In this document: one piece after another, positions 23,762-32,650 of the stretch
How positions within the stretch are numbered: position 1 is the first letter of the stretch
Layout: each line of letters begins with the position of its first letter
Assembly: GCF_025965075.1 (NCBI RefSeq)
Contig: NZ_JAOPXQ010000224.1
Coordinates: 1-45,181, forward strand
Direction of reading: 5' to 3'
Origin: Aeromicrobium sp.
GTDB lineage: Bacteria > Actinomycetota > Actinomycetes > Propionibacteriales > Nocardioidaceae
Length of the DNA: 45,181 nucleotides
Translations under genes and position numbers: made by a program
The notes under the pieces: model-generated
Told to the model about the DNA's origin: nothing
Seen by the model: the letters and a program-made list of their open reading frames with translations, nothing else
Databases searched by the model: none

Positions 23762-26700
23762 TCACGGCACGACCTTGACCGACTTCTTGGTGCTCGTCTT
23801 CTGGTTGAGCTCCGTCGTGCTGACGAAACGCACGCTGAGCGCGACCGTCCCCCTCTTGGTGAACACCGGCAGGGCGATCTTGACCTTGCCCTTGTTGGCC
23901 GCCTGGAGCGACGTGGTCGCGATGACCTTGCCCGCGGCGTACACCCGCAGCTCACCGACGGGCACGACCTTGGTGCCGGCGACGCTGACCCAGGTCGTGA
24001 GCTTCACCACGGTCTTGTTGACCTTGGGCCTGGTCGTGCTGCGGATGAACGACACCGTGGGGGTGGCCTTCTTGACCGTGAGCTTGACGGCCTTGGCGGT
24101 GCCCGGCCGGTAGACCGTGTTCCCCGAGTACGTCACGGAGACCGTGTGGCTCGCCACCGACAGCAGCGTGCCCGGCAGCGTCACCGCGGCCTTGCCCTTG
24201 ACGAGCTTCGCCGGCGCCAGCGCCGTGCCGTCGACCGAGACCGTGACGGTCCCCGTCGGGGTGGCCGCCTTCTTGGTGGGGGCCGGCACGGCCACGGTCG
24301 CCTTGACCGTCTTGCCGTACGTCGTGCTCGTCGTGCTCAGGGACAGCCCGACCTTGGCCGCGGTCCGCCCGGGGACCGTGACCGTCTTGAAGGCGGACTC
24401 GTTGCCGGCCTTGTCGAACGCCCTGACCTCGACCTTCGAGGCGTCATCACCCACCGCGAGCGGCCCGGACAGCGTCGCCCAGGCGCCACCGTTGATCCGT
24501 CGTTCGACCCGGTCGACCGTAGACGTCGCGTCGGTGGCCGTCACGGTCATCTTGCGGGTCGTCTTGTCGAACGTTGCCGACGAGATGACGGGCTTGACGG
24601 TGTCGACCTTGGCGGCGAGGGTCTTGGTCGCCCCCTTCTCGTCACCGTCGACGGTCCGGTAGCGCAGGGTCTGCGCGCCGTCCGGGACGTCGACCGGAGC
24701 CGTGTAGGCCTTCCAGGCCGTGCCGTCGAACGAGTACTCCAGGGTCGCCGAGGCGGCGCCGCTGGCCTTCGTCAGCGTGACCTTCGGTCGGGTGACGTAC
24801 CACCCGGCCAGGCCGTCGGGCGAGTCCTTGGCGATCGACGCGGAGGCGATCAGCGCCGCCGGCACCGCCACGGTCCCGATCTCCGAGACGTTGCCGGCCT
24901 TGTCGACGGCGCGGAACTCGATCGAGCTCGCCTCGTCACCCATCGGGAGCGGATCGGTGTACGTCACCCACTCGCCGCCGGCGGTCCGACGCTCGATCCG
25001 GTCGATGCCGGAGGTCCCGTCGGTCGCCGTCGCCTTGACCGTGCGGGTCGACGTGTCGTACGTCGGCGTGACGACCGGGTTGACCGTGTCGACCGTGAGG
25101 TCCAGCGCGTGGGCGGGCTCCTTGTCGTCGCCGTCCACGGTCCGGTAGCGCAGGGTCTGCGTGCCGTCCGGGACGTCGATGGGTCCGGTGTACGCGGTCC
25201 AGGTGTCCCCGTCGAACGAGTACTCCTGCGTCGCCGAGGCGGCGCCGCTGACCTTCGTCAGGGTGACCGTCGGCCGGGACTTGTACCAACCCGCGGCACC
25301 GTCGGGCGCGGCCGCGGAGACCGAGGCCGAGGTGATCAGGGTCGCCGGGACCGCGACGGTCGCGGTCTCCGAGACGTTCCCGGCCTTGTCGGTCGCCCGG
25401 AAGTCGACCGTCGCGGCGTCGTCACCCAGCGTGATGGGCCCGGTGTGGGCCTCCCAGCTGCCGCCGTTGACGCGCTGCTCGATCGTGTCGACCGCGGCGC
25501 CGCTGTCCGTCGCGGACGCCTCGACCTTGCGGGTCGCCTTGTCGAACGTCGAGGTGACGACGGGCTTGACCGTGTCGACCTTGAGGTCGAGCGTGTTGGT
25601 CGCCTCCTTCTCGTCACCGTCGACGACCCGGTAGCTGACCTTCTCGGTGCCGTCCGGCACCGGGATCGGTGCGGCGTACGGCGTCCAGGTCGTGCCGTCG
25701 AGCGAGTACTCGATCGTCGAGGTCGGGGTGCCGCTGACCTTCGTCAGCGTCACCTGCGGCCGGGTGAAGTACCAGCCCGCGGAGCCGTCAGGCGCTCCCG
25801 GGGTGATCGACGCGATCGAGACCAGCGCCACCGGGACCGACAGCGGGACCGTCGCCGAGACGTTCCCCGCGGCGTCGGTGGCCCGGAACTCGAGCTCAGC
25901 GGCCTCGTTGCCCGCGACCACCGGAGCCGTCACGGGCTCCCACGCCTCGGTGCCGACGACCCGCTTCTCGATCGAGGCGACGCCGGACCCGTTGGTGTCG
26001 GTCGCCGTCGCGTCGATCTTGCGGGTGGCCTTGTCGAACGTCGGGGTGACGACCGGCAGGGAGGTGTCGACCTTGACGTCGAGGGTGCGGGTCTCCTCGA
26101 CCAGGCTGCCGCTCGTGGAGCGGTAGCGCAGCGGTCCGGCGCCGTCCGGGACGCTGATCGGTGCGGTGTACGGCGTCCACGTGGTGCCGTCGAGGGAGTA
26201 CTCCGTCTGGGACGTCGCGCTGCCCGCGTCGACCGACAGCGTCACGCTCGGGTGCGTCTTGTACCAACCACCGGCGCCGTCGGGGGCCGCCGGCAGGATC
26301 GTCGCAGAGGTCTTCGGGGTCGCGTCGGTGGTGGAGAGCGAGAAGTCGTCCACCACGAGCGTGCCGTTGGAGAACATGTTGAGCCCGAAGCTGATGCCGG
26401 TGTAGCCGGCCGGGATCGCCTCGGTCGTCCACGTCGCCTGGGTGTAGTTCGCCGCAGCGGCGAAGTACGGGCTCGAGGTCCAGTACGTCCACCCGCCGGC
26501 CGCGGTCCGCAGGTACACGTCGTACTGCGTCGGGGCCGTCGAGGTGTACCAGCCCCGCAGCACGTACGACTTGCCCGGCGTGGCCGCCGGGGCGCACGTG
26601 CCGAGGTCCAGCGAGGGCAGCAGCTTGGCGTCGCCGTCCTGGTAGTCGGTGACGGTGACGCGCCCGGCGCGCTGGCCGGTGCGTCCCGGCGTCACGGTGT

Positions 26701-27679
26701 CGAGCACCGCGGTGTTGACGCCGAAGCCGCCCTTCTGCCAGCACGAGGGCAGCCCGGTCGAGCTGAGGGTCTCCATCCCGGGGTTGTTGAGTCCGCTGCC
26801 GTCCTGGGTCGGGACCGGGTCCGGGACCGTGACGACGGGCTTGACGTCCCCGCCGATCACGTCGCCGACGGTCTTGACGGTCGTGTTGTTGGAGGCGGCG
26901 CGGAGCTGCAGCCAGTCGAGGAACTCGGTGAAGACCTGTTCGGTGACCGACAGCTCGCCGCAGACGGCGCCGCAGAAGTTGTGGAACGTCAGCTGCACCC
27001 AGCCGCCGCCGGAGGATTCGGCGTTGGTCACCGAGTCCTGGAGGTCCTGCAGGGTCCACGTGCTGTCGACCTGGTCGACGGCCTTGGTCTCGTACGGCGC
27101 GGAGGGCGTGAACGACTCGGCGTACCCGCAGTCGTCGCAGCCGAAGCGGGACTTGATGTCGCCGAGGTTGCGGCCGCTGTTGTAGCCGCAGTCCCGGACC
27201 ATCTCGTCGATCGCGGTCGTGGTCTCGGCGAACGGGTACGCGAAGCTGCGCACGGCGTAGCCCCACTCCGTCAGGTTGGCGCGGTCGAGGCAGATCTGCC
27301 GCTTGGCCTCGTCGGCCGGCAGGGAGGGCAGGCTCGTGTGGTTGAGCGTGTGGCCGCCGATCTCGTGACCATCGGCGGCGAGCGAGGCGACGTTCGCCTT
27401 GGTCAGGTAGCCGGCCATGCCGACCGTGCCGGAGTTGATGTAGAACGTCCCCGCCATGTTGTGCGCCTTCATGATGTCGGCGGCCGGCATCTGGTCGGCG
27501 TTGCCGTCGTCCCACGTCAGGCTCACGACGGTGGGTGGGTCGTCCGCCGCGGCGCCGGCCGGTGAGACCACGACCAGTGGCGCGAGGGCGAGAACGATGG
27601 CGGTCCACCACGCGATCCGGATCCGGCTGCGGCGACTGGGCCGGTGGCTGACACTTGACGATGCTGTTGACGTGCTCAC
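23762..27679 (-). CDS. Secreted multidomain polysaccharide deacetylase
   Basis: Protein of 1,305 residues. A signal peptide (RIRIAWWTAIVLALAPLVVV then SPAGAAADD, about residues 20-46) precedes a NodB deacetylase domain (about 48-257): SLTWDDGNAD holds the catalytic acid and metal Asp, HTLNH (110-114) the metal His pair. A jelly-roll carbohydrate-binding-like domain (about 295-450, ending LVVDDFSLS) follows, then four tandem repeats of about 160 residues (starting near 465, 629, 791 and 953, each with a PDG-x-x-GWY motif and EYSxDGxxW), then an Ig-like domain and a Lys-rich tail (TKKSVKVVP). No LPXTG is present. GTG 27679 is chosen because GGGGAG lies six bases upstream; a start at 27748 is possible. 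The enzyme probably deacetylates cell-surface or environmental glycans. Confidence 0.93.
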   Translation of the reverse strand: MSTSTASSSVSHRPSRRSRIRIAWWTAIVLALAPLVVVSPAGAAADDPPTVVSLTWDDGNADQMPAADIMKAHNMAGTFYINSGTVGMAGYLTKANVASLAADGHEIGGHTLNHTSLPSLPADEAKRQICLDRANLTEWGYAVRSFAYPFAETTTAIDEMVRDCGYNSGRNLGDIKSRFGCDDCGYAESFTPSAPYETKAVDQVDSTWTLQDLQDSVTNAESSGGGWVQLTFHNFCGAVCGELSVTEQVFTEFLDWLQLRAASNNTTVKTVGDVIGGDVKPVVTVPDPVPTQDGSGLNNPGMETLSSTGLPSCWQKGGFGVNTAVLDTVTPGRTGQRAGRVTVTDYQDGDAKLLPSLDLGTCAPAATPGKSYVLRGWYTSTAPTQYDVYLRTAAGGWTYWTSSPYFAAAANYTQATWTTEAIPAGYTGISFGLNMFSNGTLVVDDFSLSTTDATPKTSATILPAAPDGAGGWYKTHPSVTLSVDAGSATSQTEYSLDGTTWTPYTAPISVPDGAGPLRYRSTSGSLVEETRTLDVKVDTSLPVVTPTFDKATRKIDATATDTNGSGVASIEKRVVGTEAWEPVTAPVVAGNEAAELEFRATDAAGNVSATVPLSVPVALVSIASITPGAPDGSAGWYFTRPQVTLTKVSGTPTSTIEYSLDGTTWTPYAAPIPVPDGTEKVSYRVVDGDEKEATNTLDLKVDTVKPVVTSTFDKATRKVEASATDSGAAVDTIEQRVNGGSWEAHTGPITLGDDAATVDFRATDKAGNVSETATVAVPATLITSASVSAAAPDGAAGWYKSRPTVTLTKVSGAASATQEYSFDGDTWTAYTGPIDVPDGTQTLRYRTVDGDDKEPAHALDLTVDTVNPVVTPTYDTSTRTVKATATDGTSGIDRIERRTAGGEWVTYTDPLPMGDEASSIEFRAVDKAGNVSEIGTVAVPAALIASASIAKDSPDGLAGWYVTRPKVTLTKASGAASATLEYSFDGTAWKAYTAPVDVPDGAQTLRYRTVDGDEKGATKTLAAKVDTVKPVISSATFDKTTRKMTVTATDATSTVDRVERRINGGAWATLSGPLAVGDDASKVEVRAFDKAGNESAFKTVTVPGRTAAKVGLSLSTTSTTYGKTVKATVAVPAPTKKAATPTGTVTVSVDGTALAPAKLVKGKAAVTLPGTLLSVASHTVSVTYSGNTVYRPGTAKAVKLTVKKATPTVSFIRSTTRPKVNKTVVKLTTWVSVAGTKVVPVGELRVYAAGKVIATTSLQAANKGKVKIALPVFTKRGTVALSVRFVSTTELNQKTSTKKSVKVVP

Positions 27680-27793
27680 GTTCCACTCCCCTAGGCGGAC
27701 CCACGCCCGCGGTGGATCGACAAGGCCAGCATTCGGAGTCCGCAGCACGACCCGTGGTCGATTGCGTCAGCCATGTGGTCACTTGCACCGCGG

Positions 27794-27813
27794 CCCTGCG
27801 GGATCCCGCAGGG
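27794..27813. promoter_or_regulatory. 20-bp perfect palindrome in a divergent promoter region
   Basis: CCCTGCGGGATCCCGCAGGG is a perfect 20-bp palindrome with no loop, 115 bases from the deacetylase start and 109 from the oxidoreductase start. It may be an operator or form a hairpin in either transcript. The rest of the divergent region (27680-27921) shows no other clear signal. Confidence 0.5.
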
Positions 27814-27921
27814 TCCGCAACGGGGGTGGCGGGGCGGCCCGGCAGGAGGCCGCGCGAGCCCCGCACATTCTTTTTTCGGGGTCCGACCCATCCACCGGGG
27901 GCGGGGTGACGAAGCAGGAGT

Positions 27922-29484
27922 GTGACCACGACCGCATCAGCACCCCGCACCGAGGCGCCCTGGTGGACCGGCGCCATCGCCGGCTTCCTGGCCGCCGCGT
28001 CGGGCGTCGCCGTGGGCACGGGCGTCGCGGCCCTCCTGCAGGGCGTCCCGTCACCGATCGAGTCGGTCGGCAACCGGGCGATCGACTACGCGCCGCCGTT
28101 CCTCAAGGAATTCGCGGTCAAGCAGTTCGGGACGGCGGACAAGCCGATCCTCATCGGGAGCGTCGTCGCAGCCCTGGCGCTGCTGGCGATCGTCGCCGGC
28201 GTCCTGGGTCGTCGTCGACCGCGGGTCGCGGTCGGCCTCGTCGCGCTGATCGGCGCCGTCGCGGTGCTGTGCGCCGCAATCGACCGCACCACGACCGCGA
28301 GCCGCGGGTTGACCCTCGTCCCGTCGATCCTCACGGTCGTCGTCAGCCTGGGCGCGCTGCTGCTCCTGCTCGCCAACCTCCGGGAGCGTGAGGCCGCAGC
28401 CGCCGCACACCCCCTCGGCCTGGGCCGCCGCGGCTTCCTCAAGGCGGCGGTCGGCGTCTCGGCGCTCGTCGTGGTCGGCGGCGTCGTCGGCCGGGCGTTC
28501 GGCACCGCCGCGGCGGCCGCCTCCCGTGCCGGCATCCGCCTGCCGGGTGCCGCGAGTCCCGCCCCCGCCGTCCCGTCCGGGGCGCAGGTCGACGTCAAGG
28601 GCGTCAGCGAGTTGGTGACCCCCAACCGCGACTTCTACCGGGTCGACACCGCTCTGCGCATCCCCGACGTGCCGGCCGAGGGCTGGAACCTGCGGATCCA
28701 CGGCATGGTCGACCGCGAGCTCAACCTGTCCTACCGCGATCTCATGCAGATGTCGCTCGAGGAGCACCGGGTCACCCTGACCTGCGTCTCCAACGAGGTC
28801 GGCGGACCGTACGTCGGCAACGCCCTGTGGCTCGGCGTGCGTACCGCGACGCTGCTGGAGATGGCCGGCGTGCAGCCCGGCGCCGACGCGATCAAGTCCA
28901 CCAGCGCCGACCGCTGGACCGCCGGCAGCCCGCTCGAGACCGTGACGGACGACCGCAACGCGATGGTCGCGATCGGGATGAACGGCGAGCCCCTCCCGCT
29001 GGCCCACGGCTTCCCGGCGCGGCTCGTGATCCCCGGCCTGTACGGCTTCGTGTCCGCCACCAAGTGGCTGACCGACATCGAGGTCACGCGGTTCGCGGAC
29101 TTCAAGGGCTACTGGACGACGCGGGACTACACGGCGCTCGCGCCCATCAAGTTCTCGTCCCGGATCGACGTCCCGACGTCTTTCCAGGCGTTCCCCCAGG
29201 ACCGGGTCCGCTTCGGCGGCGTCGCCTGGGCGCAGACCGTCGGCATCGCCAAGGTCGAGGTCAGCCTCGACAAGGGCGACTGGGTCGAGGCGGACCTCGC
29301 CCCCGAGGACACCGTCGAGACCTGGCGGCAGTGGAGCTACGAGTGGCGCGACGCCACCCCCGGCAACCACCAGCTCACGATCCGCGCCACCGACAAGGAC
29401 GGCACGACACAGACTTCCGAGCGGGCACGCATTCGCCCGAACGGGACGACCGGCTGGCACAGCGTCCAGTTTCGCGTCGAGTAG
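27922..29484 (+). CDS. Membrane-anchored molybdopterin-dependent oxidoreductase (sulfite oxidase family)
   Basis: Protein of 520 residues. About four membrane segments fill residues 15-155; a twin-arginine-like RRGFLKAAV (RR at 169-170) and another hydrophobic helix (176-194) follow, and the catalytic domain (about 225-415) belongs to the sulfite oxidase/YedY fold: Cys288 in [12 protein letters not shown] is the probable molybdenum ligand. The last 100 residues (from about 420) match the Mo-co dimerisation domain ([19 protein letters not shown]). GTG 27922 is preceded by AGGAG. The fasciclin lipoprotein gene follows after 29 bases, suggesting an extracytoplasmic redox complex. The substrate is unknown. 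Confidence 0.93.
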   Translation: MTTTASAPRTEAPWWTGAIAGFLAAASGVAVGTGVAALLQGVPSPIESVGNRAIDYAPPFLKEFAVKQFGTADKPILIGSVVAALALLAIVAGVLGRRRPRVAVGLVALIGAVAVLCAAIDRTTTASRGLTLVPSILTVVVSLGALLLLLANLREREAAAAAHPLGLGRRGFLKAAVGVSALVVVGGVVGRAFGTAAAAASRAGIRLPGAASPAPAVPSGAQVDVKGVSELVTPNRDFYRVDTALRIPDVPAEGWNLRIHGMVDRELNLSYRDLMQMSLEEHRVTLTCVSNEVGGPYVGNALWLGVRTATLLEMAGVQPGADAIKSTSADRWTAGSPLETVTDDRNAMVAIGMNGEPLPLAHGFPARLVIPGLYGFVSATKWLTDIEVTRFADFKGYWTTRDYTALAPIKFSSRIDVPTSFQAFPQDRVRFGGVAWAQTVGIAKVEVSLDKGDWVEADLAPEDTVETWRQWSYEWRDATPGNHQLTIRATDKDGTTQTSERARIRPNGTTGWHSVQFRVE

Positions 29485-29513
29485 CACGACACCCACCCAC
29501 AAGGAGAAATTCA

Positions 29514-30167
29514 ATGCGTACTTCCACCAAGAGCTTCGCCGTCGCGGCGGTCGCGTCGCTGTCCCTGTTCACGGCTGCGTGTGGCTCGAGCGACAGCGAG
29601 GGCGCCTCGGCCCCCGCCGAGGAGACCTCCTCGGCCGCACCCATGGACGACCCGGCCGCCGACCTCGTCGGCCCGGGCTGCGCCGACTACGCCAAGGCCG
29701 TCCCCGACGGCAAGGGCTCGGTCAGCGGCATGTCGAAGGACCCGGTCGCCACGGCTGCCAGCAACAACCCGCTGCTCAAGACCCTCGTCGCGGCCGTCAG
29801 TGGCAAGCTCAACCCCGACGTCGACCTGGTCGACACGCTCAACGGTGACGAGTTCACGGTCTTCGCGCCGGTCGACGAGGCCTTCGCCAAGCTGCCTGCC
29901 AAGACCGTCAAGGCCGTCTCGGAGGAGAAGGGCGGCGCCACGCTGTCCAGCATCCTGACCTACCACGTCATCCCCGGCCAGATCGCGCCCGCCGACATCG
30001 ACGGCTCGTTCAAGACCGTCAACGGCGAGGAGCTCACGGTCTCCGGCTCGGGCGACTCGATCGACGTCGGCGACGGCCAGGCCACGGTCATCTGTGGTGG
30101 CGTCAAGACCGCCAACGCCACGGTCTACCTGATCGACTCGGTCCTCATGCCGCCCGCGGCCAAGTAG
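29514..30167 (+). CDS. Fasciclin-domain lipoprotein (MPT70/MPT83-like)
   Basis: Secreted protein of 217 residues. The signal peptide ends with the lipobox LFTAACGS (Cys22), followed by a Ser/Ala/Glu-rich linker to about residue 45, a short domain with [15 protein letters not shown], and one fasciclin domain (about 80-215: [28 protein letters not shown] and [11 protein letters not shown]). AAGGAG at 29501-29506 precedes ATG 29514. It follows the molybdopterin oxidoreductase in an apparent operon; fasciclin domains mediate surface adhesion, and here the partner may be that enzyme. Confidence 0.94.
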   Translation: MRTSTKSFAVAAVASLSLFTAACGSSDSEGASAPAEETSSAAPMDDPAADLVGPGCADYAKAVPDGKGSVSGMSKDPVATAASNNPLLKTLVAAVSGKLNPDVDLVDTLNGDEFTVFAPVDEAFAKLPAKTVKAVSEEKGGATLSSILTYHVIPGQIAPADIDGSFKTVNGEELTVSGSGDSIDVGDGQATVICGGVKTANATVYLIDSVLMPPAAK

Positions 30168-30183
30168 TTCAACACCCACGACC

Positions 30184-30219
30184 GGCGGGTCGGCCACCTC
30201 TGCGGATGGTCGGCCCGCC
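30184..30219 (+). terminator. Terminator after the fasciclin gene
   Basis: GGCGGGTCGGCCA (30184-30196) pairs with TGGTCGGCCCGCC (30207-30219) through 13 pairs, two of them G-T, around a 10-base loop. It starts 17 bases after the stop. Confidence 0.8.
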
Positions 30220-30251
30220 TCGTGCTGTCCCGGCCCGGCTAGGCTCCGGGG

Positions 30252-30893
30252 ATGGGATCGATCCACCTCATCCGGCACGGCCAGGCCTCGTGGGGGGCGG
30301 CGGACTACGACCAGCTGTCCGAGCTCGGCGTCCGTCAGTCCACGGCGCTCGGCACGTCGTGGGAGGCGTCCGGCTGGTCCCCGACCGAGGCGGTCGCCGG
30401 GGGGATGAAGCGACACGCCCAGACCGCGATCGCCACGATCGACGCGTGCGGGGAGGGTGACGGCTACGACGTCGATGCCGGCTGGGACGAGTACGACCAC
30501 GTCGCGCTCGCCCGGGCGCACGACCCCGACGCGGTGCACGTCGACGCCAAGGCGTTCCAGGTCGTGCTCAACGGCGCGATCGACGGATGGATGGCCGGTG
30601 ACCACGCCGACGGCGAGACGTACGTGGACTTCCGGGACCGGGTCCGCGCGGCGTTCGACGCGGTGGCCAAGCGGGCGACCTCCGGGCGTACCGTCGCGGT
30701 CTTCACGTCCGGCGGGCCCGTCGCGCAGGTCGTGTCGCACCTGCTGGCCGGTGACGACTCGCTGTTCCAGCGGCTCAACGACGTCGTGGTCAACGCCGGC
30801 GTCACGACCGTCATCGTCGGGCAGTCGGGGCCTCGCCTGCTGGCGTTCAACGAGCACGTCCACCTGCCGCGGGACATGGTGACGTTCCGCTAG
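30252..30893 (+). CDS. Histidine phosphatase family protein
   Basis: Protein of 213 residues. The N-terminal phosphate pocket is HLIRHGQASWG with the nucleophilic His9; WSPTEAVAGGMKRHAQTA supplies the second Arg/His region. Where most family members have the second catalytic His (xHGG), this one reads VFTSGGPVAQ, a variant known in a sub-branch. The enzyme probably removes phosphate from a small metabolite; specificity cannot be told. ATG 30252 has no obvious ribosome binding site. The SDR gene follows after an operator. Confidence 0.9.
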   Translation: MGSIHLIRHGQASWGAADYDQLSELGVRQSTALGTSWEASGWSPTEAVAGGMKRHAQTAIATIDACGEGDGYDVDAGWDEYDHVALARAHDPDAVHVDAKAFQVVLNGAIDGWMAGDHADGETYVDFRDRVRAAFDAVAKRATSGRTVAVFTSGGPVAQVVSHLLAGDDSLFQRLNDVVVNAGVTTVIVGQSGPRLLAFNEHVHLPRDMVTFR

Positions 30894-30909
30894 GTCAACG
30901 GGTCTCGCG

Positions 30910-30934
30910 GTTCGGATACCGGTAGTATCCGAAC
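30910..30934. promoter_or_regulatory. 25-bp palindromic operator overlapping a promoter
   Basis: GTTCGGATAC (30910-30919) and GTATCCGAAC (30925-30934) are perfect 10-bp arms around CGGTA. TAGTAT at 30923-30928 is a good -10 at leaderless distance from GTG 30936. The regulator is not in the immediate neighbourhood. Confidence 0.85.
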
Positions 30935-30935
30935 G

Positions 30936-31733
30936 GTGAAGATCGCCCCGCAGTCCCGCGTCCTGGTCACCGGAGCAGCCTCCGGCCTCGGGCTGGCCCT
31001 CGTCCACCGACTCGTCGAGCGTGGGTGCCGGGTGCTCGCGACCGACGTGCACGCCGACCGACCGTCCTCGCTCGCCGCGCTCGACGTCACCTACCGGACG
31101 CTCGACGTCACGCGGGACGTCGACTGGGCGACGGCGCACGACTGGGTCGTCGGGGAGTGGGACGGGCTCGACCACCTGTTCAACAACGCCGGCGTCGCCG
31201 CGGGCGGTCGCATCGAGCTGTCCGAGCTGGACCAGTGGCAGTGGATCGTCGACATCAACCTGCTCGGCGTCGTGCGCGGCTGCCGGACGTTCACCCCGAT
31301 GCTGAAGGCGCAGGGCAGCGGCCACATCGTCAACACGGCATCCGCCGCGGGACTGGTCCACCCGGCCCGGATGAGCGAGTACAACGCGGTCAAGGCCGCG
31401 GTGGTAGCGCTCAGCGAGACGCTGTTCCACGAGCTCAAGCCGTACGGCGTGGACGTCTCGGTCGTGTGTCCGACGTTCTTCCGGACCAACCTGACCGAGT
31501 CGCTGCGCGGCAAGGACGAGGCGTCGCAGCGGATGGCCGCCAAGCTCATCGACCGTTCGCCGGTCTCGGCCGACGACATCGCGGCGGTCGTGCTGGCCGG
31601 TGTCGAGAAGGGCCGGCACCTGATCCTGACCGACCGGAACGGCAAGGTGGCCTACGCCGCGAAGCGTTTCGCCCGCCCGCTCTACTACCGGATGATGGCC
31701 AAGGCCTCGACCAGAATGTCCAAGGGAGACTGA
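30936..31733 (+). CDS. Short-chain dehydrogenase/reductase
   Basis: Classical SDR of 265 residues: cofactor loop TGAASGLGLALVHRL, Asp in ATDVHADRPS after strand 2 (suggesting NAD), FNNAG, Ser in VNTASAAGLV and the catalytic YNAVK. The C-terminus is basic and helical (RFARPLYYRMMAKASTRM), typical of membrane-associated members. GTG 30936 starts one base after the operator, so the message is probably leaderless. The second SDR gene begins one base after its stop; the pair forms an operon acting perhaps on the same substrate. Confidence 0.93.
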   Translation: MKIAPQSRVLVTGAASGLGLALVHRLVERGCRVLATDVHADRPSSLAALDVTYRTLDVTRDVDWATAHDWVVGEWDGLDHLFNNAGVAAGGRIELSELDQWQWIVDINLLGVVRGCRTFTPMLKAQGSGHIVNTASAAGLVHPARMSEYNAVKAAVVALSETLFHELKPYGVDVSVVCPTFFRTNLTESLRGKDEASQRMAAKLIDRSPVSADDIAAVVLAGVEKGRHLILTDRNGKVAYAAKRFARPLYYRMMAKASTRMSKGD

Positions 31734-31734
31734 C

Positions 31735-32493
31735 ATGCGCAAGAACGTCCTCATCACCGGCGCGAGCTCGGGGCTCGGCGCCGGCATGGCCCGCATCCTC
31801 GCCGCGAAGGGTCACCACCTCGCACTGACCGCCCGCCGGGTCGACCGGCTCGAGGCGCTGCGCTACGAGCTGCTCGCGGCCCACCCCGACATCGAGGTCG
31901 CGGTCCACGCCCTGGACGTCAACGACCACGACGCGGTGTTCCGGGTCTTCAAGCAGGCGATCGCCGACCTCGGTGGTCTCGACCGGGTCATCGTCAATGC
32001 GGGACTCGGCAAGGGGGGCCGGATCGGCACCGGCAAGTTCCAGGCCAACAAGGAGACCGCCGAGACCAACTTCATCGCAGCGCTGGCGCAGTGCGAGGCC
32101 GCGATGGAGCACTTCTACGAGCGCAAGGCCGGTCACCTCGTCGTGATCTCCTCGATGTCGGCGATGCGCGGGATGCCGTCGTCCATGACGACGTACGCCG
32201 CAACGAAGGCCGGCATCGCGATGATCGCGGAGGGCATCCGCTCGGACCTGATCGGGCGCAAGGGTGTCGACATCAAGGTCACGACGCTCTACCCCGGTTA
32301 CATCGCCTCGGAAATGAACGAGGGAGTCCAGCAGGAGACCCGGATGATGGTGGACACCGAGACCGGCTGCCGGGCGCTGGTGAAGAAGATCGAGGCCGAG
32401 GTCGTCGACGCCGCCGTGCCGTCCTGGCCGTGGGCGCCGATCGGCCAGGTCATGAAGCACGCGCCGCTCGGCATCGTCCGCCGCATGGTCTGA
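31735..32493 (+). CDS. Short-chain dehydrogenase/reductase
   Basis: SDR of 252 residues: cofactor loop TGASSGLGAGMARIL, Arg pair in ALTARRVDRLEAL (NADP preference inferred), NAG in VIVNAGLGKGG, Ser in VVISSMSAMRG and the catalytic YAATK. The C-terminal half (TTLYPGYIASEMNEG, then APLGIVRRMV) resembles enzymes annotated as YdfG- or DltE-like. ATG 31735 follows the upstream stop by one base. The two SDRs are probably co-expressed under the 30910 operator. The 21-bp repeat array begins 13 bases after the stop. Confidence 0.93.
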   Translation: MRKNVLITGASSGLGAGMARILAAKGHHLALTARRVDRLEALRYELLAAHPDIEVAVHALDVNDHDAVFRVFKQAIADLGGLDRVIVNAGLGKGGRIGTGKFQANKETAETNFIAALAQCEAAMEHFYERKAGHLVVISSMSAMRGMPSSMTTYAATKAGIAMIAEGIRSDLIGRKGVDIKVTTLYPGYIASEMNEGVQQETRMMVDTETGCRALVKKIEAEVVDAAVPSWPWAPIGQVMKHAPLGIVRRMV

Positions 32494-32505
32494 CCCCCAC
32501 CCCTG

Positions 32506-32650
32506 GTGACGCGTGGGTTGCGCCCAGTGACGCGTGGGTTAGGGACAGTGACGCGCGGGTTGCGCCGGGCGCAACCCACTCCCCACCGGGCGTAACCCAC
32601 TCCTCAGCGGGTGCAACCCACTCCTCAGCGGGTGCAACCCACGCGTCAGC
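32506..32650. repeat. Seven-unit 21-bp inverted repeat array, family B
   Basis: Seven units tile with no gaps: three forward (32506, 32527, 32548; model GTGACGCGTGGGTTGCGCCC) and four inverted (32567, 32588, 32609, 32630), turning at TTGCGCCGGGCGCAA. The second forward unit has AGGGAC in place of GCGCCC. In the inverted units the hexamer is ACGCGT in one and AGGAGT (or AGGGGA-like) in the others. Transcribed, the array folds into a long hairpin. The last unit carries the stop codon of the gene at 32646. Confidence 0.95.

Noticed and set aside
23519-27565. 1,348-codon open frame on the plus strand, antisense to the deacetylase
   Set aside because: Arg/Gly/Val-rich low-complexity translation without a recognisable domain; the minus strand encodes signal peptide, NodB motifs and repeats. 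It is a codon-bias shadow.
32506-32650. CRISPR array
   Set aside because: Units are contiguous, inverted halfway and have no spacers; no cas gene is near.
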